Made by a program: the position numbers and the translations under genes. From Rhodovastum sp963714255 (lineage in GTDB: Bacteria; Pseudomonadota; Alphaproteobacteria; Acetobacterales; Acetobacteraceae): a stretch of 64,000 nucleotides of DNA. The stretch lies in the NCBI GenBank assembly GCA_963714255.1, contig CAVQNU010000024.1:62001-126000 (forward strand), written 5' to 3'. The notes beneath the pieces were generated by a model. That model saw only the letters and a program-made list of their open reading frames with translations, ran no database searches and had not been told where the DNA came from. Shown here piece by piece: positions 60,010 through 64,000 of the stretch (positions within the stretch are counted from its first letter, which is position 1; each line of letters opens with the position of its first letter).

Positions 60010-61457
60010 GTTCCGTCGCCGTCCTTTCGGTCGTTTCCGAGCTGTTTCCGTTGGTCAAGACCGGTGGCCTCGCCGACGTGGCCGGGGCCCTGCCGGCGGC
60101 GCTGGCGGCCGAAGACGTGCAGGTGTGCACCCTCGTGCCGGGCTATCAGGCGGTGCTGGCGGCGCTGGAGGGCGCGTCGGAGGCGCATGAATTTGCCGAT
60201 CTCTATGGCGGGGCGGGGCGGCTGCTGCGCGGGCGGGTGGGCGCGCTCGACCTCATGGTGCTGGACGCGCCGCATCTGTATGTGCGGCCGGGCGGCCCGT
60301 ATCAGGACCCGAGCGGGCAGGACTGGCCCGACAATGCCTGGCGCTTCGCCGCCCTGGCGCGGGCCGGCGCCGAGGTGGCGCGCGGGCGGGCCGGCACCTA
60401 TGTGCCGGATCTGGTGCACGCGCATGAGTGGCAGACCGGCCTGCTGCCCGCCTATCTGCGCGCCGAGGGCGGGCCGCCCTCGGTCATGACCATCCACAAC
60501 CTGGCGTTCCAGGGACGCTTTCCGGCGCCGGTGTTCGGCACGCTTGGCCTGCCGCCGTCGTCCTGGGGCATTGACGGGGTCGAGTACTATGGCGGTGTCG
60601 GCTATCTGAAGGCCGGCATCGCCATGGCCGATGCGGTCACCACGGTCTCGCCCAGCTACGCCGCCGAAATCCGCACGCCGCAGGGCGGCATGGGGCTGGA
60701 CGGGCTGCTGCGCAGCCGCGGGGCAAAGCTGCTCGGCATCCTCAACGGCATCGACACCGAGGTGTGGGACCCGGCCACCGACGCGCTGCTGCCGGCGCAG
60801 TACAGCGCCGCCCGCCTGACCGGGCGGGTGGTGGCCAAGGCGGTGCTGCAGACGCGCCTGGAACTGGACGTTCAGGCCGACACGCTGCTGTTCGGCGTGA
60901 TCAGCCGGCTGACCTGGCAAAAGGGGCTCGACCTGTTGCTGGAAGCGCTGCCCGTGCTGCTCGGCACCGGCGCGCAACTGGCCGTGCTCGGCGCCGGCGA
61001 GCCGGCGCTGGAGGCGGGGTTCGCCGCCGCCGCGCGCGCCTATCCCGGCCGGGTCGGCTGCCTGATCGGCTATAACGAGGGGCTCGCGCATCTGATGCAG
61101 GCCGGGGTGGACGCGCTGCTGGTGCCCTCGCGCTTCGAGCCGTGCGGCCTGACCCAGTTATGCGCCCTGCGGTATGGCGCGCTGCCGGTGGTGTCGCGGG
61201 TCGGCGGGCTGGCCGACACGGTGGTGGACGCCAACGAAATGGCGGCGGCGACGGGGGTCGGCACCGGCGTTGTGTTCGCCCCGCCTTCGCGCGACATGCT
61301 GGAGTCCGGGTTGCTGCGCACCGCCGCGCTCTGGCGCGACCAAGGGCTGTGGCGCCGCTTGCAGCGCAACGCCATGCGCACCGACGTGTCCTGGAAGCGC
61401 CCCGCCGGGCGCTATGCGGCCCTGTTCCGCGACCTGCTGGCCGAGCGCGCCGCGTGA
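60006..61457 (+). CDS. glgA: Glycogen synthase (ADP-glucose)
   Basis: 483 residues from the GTG at 60006, overlapping glgC by GTGA. GT5 signature KTGGLADVAGALPAALAAED near the N-terminus (Lys18 binds ADP-glucose); HAHEWQTGLLPAYLR, MTIHNLAFQGRFPAPVF, TTVSPSYAAEI and NGIDTEVWDPATD; and the C-terminal donor site VISRLTWQKGLDL, VPSRFEPCGLTQLCALRYG. It extends alpha-1,4 chains. The stop overlaps the glgX start (GTGA), so glgC-glgA-glgX are translationally chained. Confidence 0.97.
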   Translation: MSSVAVLSVVSELFPLVKTGGLADVAGALPAALAAEDVQVCTLVPGYQAVLAALEGASEAHEFADLYGGAGRLLRGRVGALDLMVLDAPHLYVRPGGPYQDPSGQDWPDNAWRFAALARAGAEVARGRAGTYVPDLVHAHEWQTGLLPAYLRAEGGPPSVMTIHNLAFQGRFPAPVFGTLGLPPSSWGIDGVEYYGGVGYLKAGIAMADAVTTVSPSYAAEIRTPQGGMGLDGLLRSRGAKLLGILNGIDTEVWDPATDALLPAQYSAARLTGRVVAKAVLQTRLELDVQADTLLFGVISRLTWQKGLDLLLEALPVLLGTGAQLAVLGAGEPALEAGFAAAARAYPGRVGCLIGYNEGLAHLMQAGVDALLVPSRFEPCGLTQLCALRYGALPVVSRVGGLADTVVDANEMAAATGVGTGVVFAPPSRDMLESGLLRTAALWRDQGLWRRLQRNAMRTDVSWKRPAGRYAALFRDLLAERAA

Positions 61458-64000
61458 CCAACCCCGGCCAGCCCGAGCCGCTCGGCGTGGTGCCGGTGGC
61501 GGACGGCGTGAATGTCGCCGTCTGGTCCGCCCATGCCCAAGCGATCGAATTCTGCCTGTTCGACGAAGCGGGCGAGATGGAAACCGCCCGGCTGCGCCTG
61601 CCCGGCCGCACCGGGCCGGTGTTTCATGGCCATCTGCCCGGCGTGGCGGCGGGCGCGCGCTACGGGCTGCGGGCGCACGGCCCGTGGCAGCCGGCGCAGG
61701 GGCATCGGTTCAACCCGGCCAAGCTGCTGCTCGACCCGTTCGCCGTCGCCATCGACCGGGTGTTCCGCCTGCACCCGTCGATGTTCGACCCTCCGGACGC
61801 GGGTGCCCCCGATCCGGCCGACAGCGCCGCGGCGATGCCCAAAGGCGTCGTGCTGGCCCCGGCCGAGCCGGCGGCAGCGCCGCCGCCCTTCGCGTGGGAC
61901 CGTCAGGTTATTTACGAGCTGCACGTGCGCGGCTTCACCATGCGCCACCCGGGCATTCCGCCGGCCTTGCGCGGCACCTTCGCCGGGCTGGGCCATCCGG
62001 CCGCGATCGCCCATCTGCAAGCGCTCGGCGTAACGGCGGTGGAGTTGATGCCCTGCGCCGCCTGGATCGACGAGCGGCATTTGCCGCCGCTCGGCCTGAC
62101 CAATTACTGGGGCTACAACCCGGTCGCCCTGTGCGCGCCGGACCCGCAGCTGGCGCCCGGCGGCTGGCCGGAGGTGCGGGCTTCGATAGCGGCGCTGCAG
62201 GGCGCGGGCATCGCGGTGCTGCTCGACGTGGTGCTGAACCACACCGGCGAGGGCGACCCTCTGGGGCCCACCGTGTCGCTGCGCGGCCTGGACAATGCCA
62301 CCTATTACCGCGCGCTGCCGGACGACCCCGCGCGCCTGATCAACGACACCGGCTGCGGCAACACCCTCGCCCTCGATCGCCCGCCGGTGCTGCGCCTGGC
62401 CATGGACGCGCTGCGGACCTGGGCCCAGCGCGGGGGCGTGGACGGGTTCCGGCTCGACCTCGCCACCACGCTGGGCCGGCGGGCGGAGGGGTTCGATCCG
62501 GCCGCGCCGCTGCTCGCCGCCATGACGCAGGACCCGGTGCTGCGCGGGCGCGCCATCATCGCCGAGCCCTGGGATATCGGACCGGGCGGCTACCGGCTCG
62601 GCGCCTTCCCGGCTGGCTGGGGGGAATGGAACGACCGCACCCGCGACACGATGCGCCGCTTCTGGCGCGGCGATCCTGGCACGCTGGGCGCCCTGGCGAC
62701 CGGGTTCGCCGGCAGCGCCGATGTGTTCGCCCCGCCGCGGCCGGTGTCGCGCGGCATCAATTTCGTCACCGCCCATGACGGGTTCACCCTCGCCGATCTG
62801 GTTGCCTACCGGGAAAAACACAACGAAGCGAATGGCGAGGCCAACCGCGACGGCACCGATAACAATCTGTCATGGAACAATGGCGCGGAAGGCCCGAGCG
62901 ACGACCCGGCGATCCGCGCCGCCCGGGCGCGCGACGGGCGGGCGCTGCTGGCGACGCTGCTGCTCGCGCGCGGCACGCCCATGCTGTCGATGGGCGACGA
63001 GGCCGGGCGAACCCAGCACGGCAACAACAACGCCTATGCGCAGGATAACGCGCTGTCCTGGTTCGACTGGGACGGGCTGGACGGCGACCTGCTTGCGTTC
63101 ACCGCCGGTCTGGTGCGGGCGCGGCTTGCCTGCCCGGCTTTGCGGGCACTCGGCGGCACTCCGCGGGGCGGCGGTGGACGAGTCGGGCGTGCCGGACGTG
63201 GCCTGGTTCGCCGCCGATGGCCAGGCCATGTCGCCGGAGCGCTGGGACGATGCGCAGAACCGCACCCTGATCGCCGCACTCTACGCCCCGGCCAGCGCAA
63301 CGGAGGCAGCGGACCGCGTGATGGTGGCGCTGCATGGCGGCGGCGCGCCGGTGCAGGTGACGCTGCCGGCGCCGCGTCCCGGCTTCGCCTGGCACGTGCT
63401 GGCCGACAGCGCAGCACCCGGCACGCCGGAAGCACCCGCGTCCGACCCATTGGCGGTGGCGCCGCGCAGCGTCGTGCTGCTGCGCGAGGCGCCCACGCCG
63501 CGGCGCGGTATCGCCGACGCAAGCGAGGCGCTCCGGCGGCTGGCGTCCGCCGCCGGCATCGCCGAAGGCTGGTGGGACCTCGAAGGCAAACACCATCAGA
63601 CGCCGGACGACACGCGCCGCGCCCTGCTGCGCTCCATGCACCTGCCGGGCGACTCTCTGGCCGAATCCACCGACAGCCTCGCGCGCCTGTCCGATGAAGC
63701 CGCCACACCGTTACCGCCCGCCCTTGTGCTGCGCGCGGGCGAAGCCGGCGACCTGCGCCTCGGCCCCTCCCTGCGCGACGCCGCCCTGCGCCTGACGATC
63801 GAGGGCGAGGACGGCTGCCGGATGCCGCTCGATATCGGCGCGGGACACGGAATTGCCGAGCCGGTCGCCGCCCCGGACGGGCGCATCCTGCCGACCAGGC
63901 GCATCTCGCTCCCCCCGCTCCAAGCCGGCCGCTACCGCATGGGCATCGATGGCACGGAGGCGATCTGCCACCTGACAGTGGCCCCGCCGCGCTGCCATCT
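61454..64000 (+). pseudogene. glgX: GlgX-MalQ fusion (debranching enzyme / 4-alpha-glucanotransferase), frameshifted and cut by the window edge
   Basis: The GTG at 61454 overlaps the glgA stop. The GlgX part carries CBM48, GH13 with YELHVRGFTMRHPG, ELMPCAAWIDER, LLDVVLNHTGEGD, VDGFRLDLATTLGR (nucleophile Asp), IIAEPWDIGPGGYRLG and FVTAHDGFTLADLV. Near 63152-63158 one extra base shifts the frame: after ALRALGG the expected LRGAAVDESGVPDVAWF continues one frame over to the window end. That frame finishes GlgX (APRSVVLLREAP) and goes straight into a MalQ-type N-terminus (ALRRLASAAGIAEGWWD, TPDDTRRALLRSMHLPG) without a stop. Fused GlgX/MalQ proteins are known. Together they clear limit dextrins. 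Without the indel the reading is continuous. Confidence 0.85.

Overview
The window comes from a very GC-rich alphaproteobacterium, most likely a member of the Acetobacteraceae (inference). Reasons: about 70% GC; genes typical of alphaproteobacteria (mitochondrial-type Suv3 helicase, MmcB, CarD, MbfA iron exporter); an uncharacterised protein at 41725-42321 that looks like one common in acetic-acid-bacteria relatives; and a dense family of palindromic intergenic repeats. No rRNA, tRNA, CRISPR array, phage or intact transposase was seen.

Layout. 1-1932 (minus): a trio of paralogous small secreted/membrane proteins of unknown function. 2546-4626 (minus): an S49 peptidase, a double-ACT protein and a MaoC-like hydratase. 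4707-10074 (plus): an FNR-type box followed by a group 3b [NiFe] hydrogenase (sulfhydrogenase) operon, beta-CNB-gamma-delta-alpha plus a maturation protease; the beta gene is frameshifted. 10252-13287: a molybdopterin oxidoreductase, divergent from a ModE-like regulator and msrC. 13289-18403: mostly maintenance and repair genes (MmcB, phhB, zincin peptidase, UDG, LysR, DUF1127, CobB, ThpR, TesA). 18402-21844: the YbbA/YbbP ABC exporter. 21940-27650: a Bax-inhibitor-like protein, a CarD with an unusual long N-terminal extension, ferredoxin, an S4 protein and Suv3 helicase. 27963-35781: HtpG, a secreted unknown, a membrane-fused spermidine synthase-like protein, AmpG, cytochrome b561 and MbfA. 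36143-46276: purH, heparinase-like and rsmB genes on one strand, with a glycosyltransferase and an accessory island (37757-43250) between purH and the heparinase gene; the island holds a broken nuclease-like gene. 46341-53687: DUF2950/DUF3300, proline iminopeptidase, DUF423, RlmM, PBP1A and GST. 53866-64000 (plus): the glycogen operon glgP-glgB-glgC-glgA-glgX/malQ, running off the right edge.

Functionally, the hydrogenase operon (H2/NADPH exchange, probably induced under low oxygen) and the glycogen operon form the metabolic core. Most other genes are housekeeping.

Two window-wide features stand out. First, about ten copies of a composite REPIN-like palindrome sit between genes. Four are full-length with a central long hairpin whose sequence differs between copies while pairing is kept, and some copies supply C-terminal tails to neighbouring proteins. 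Second, six loci carry single-base indels (hydB, zincin peptidase, cobB, the nuclease-like gene, DUF2950, glgX/malQ). This means either residual assembly error or ongoing gene decay.
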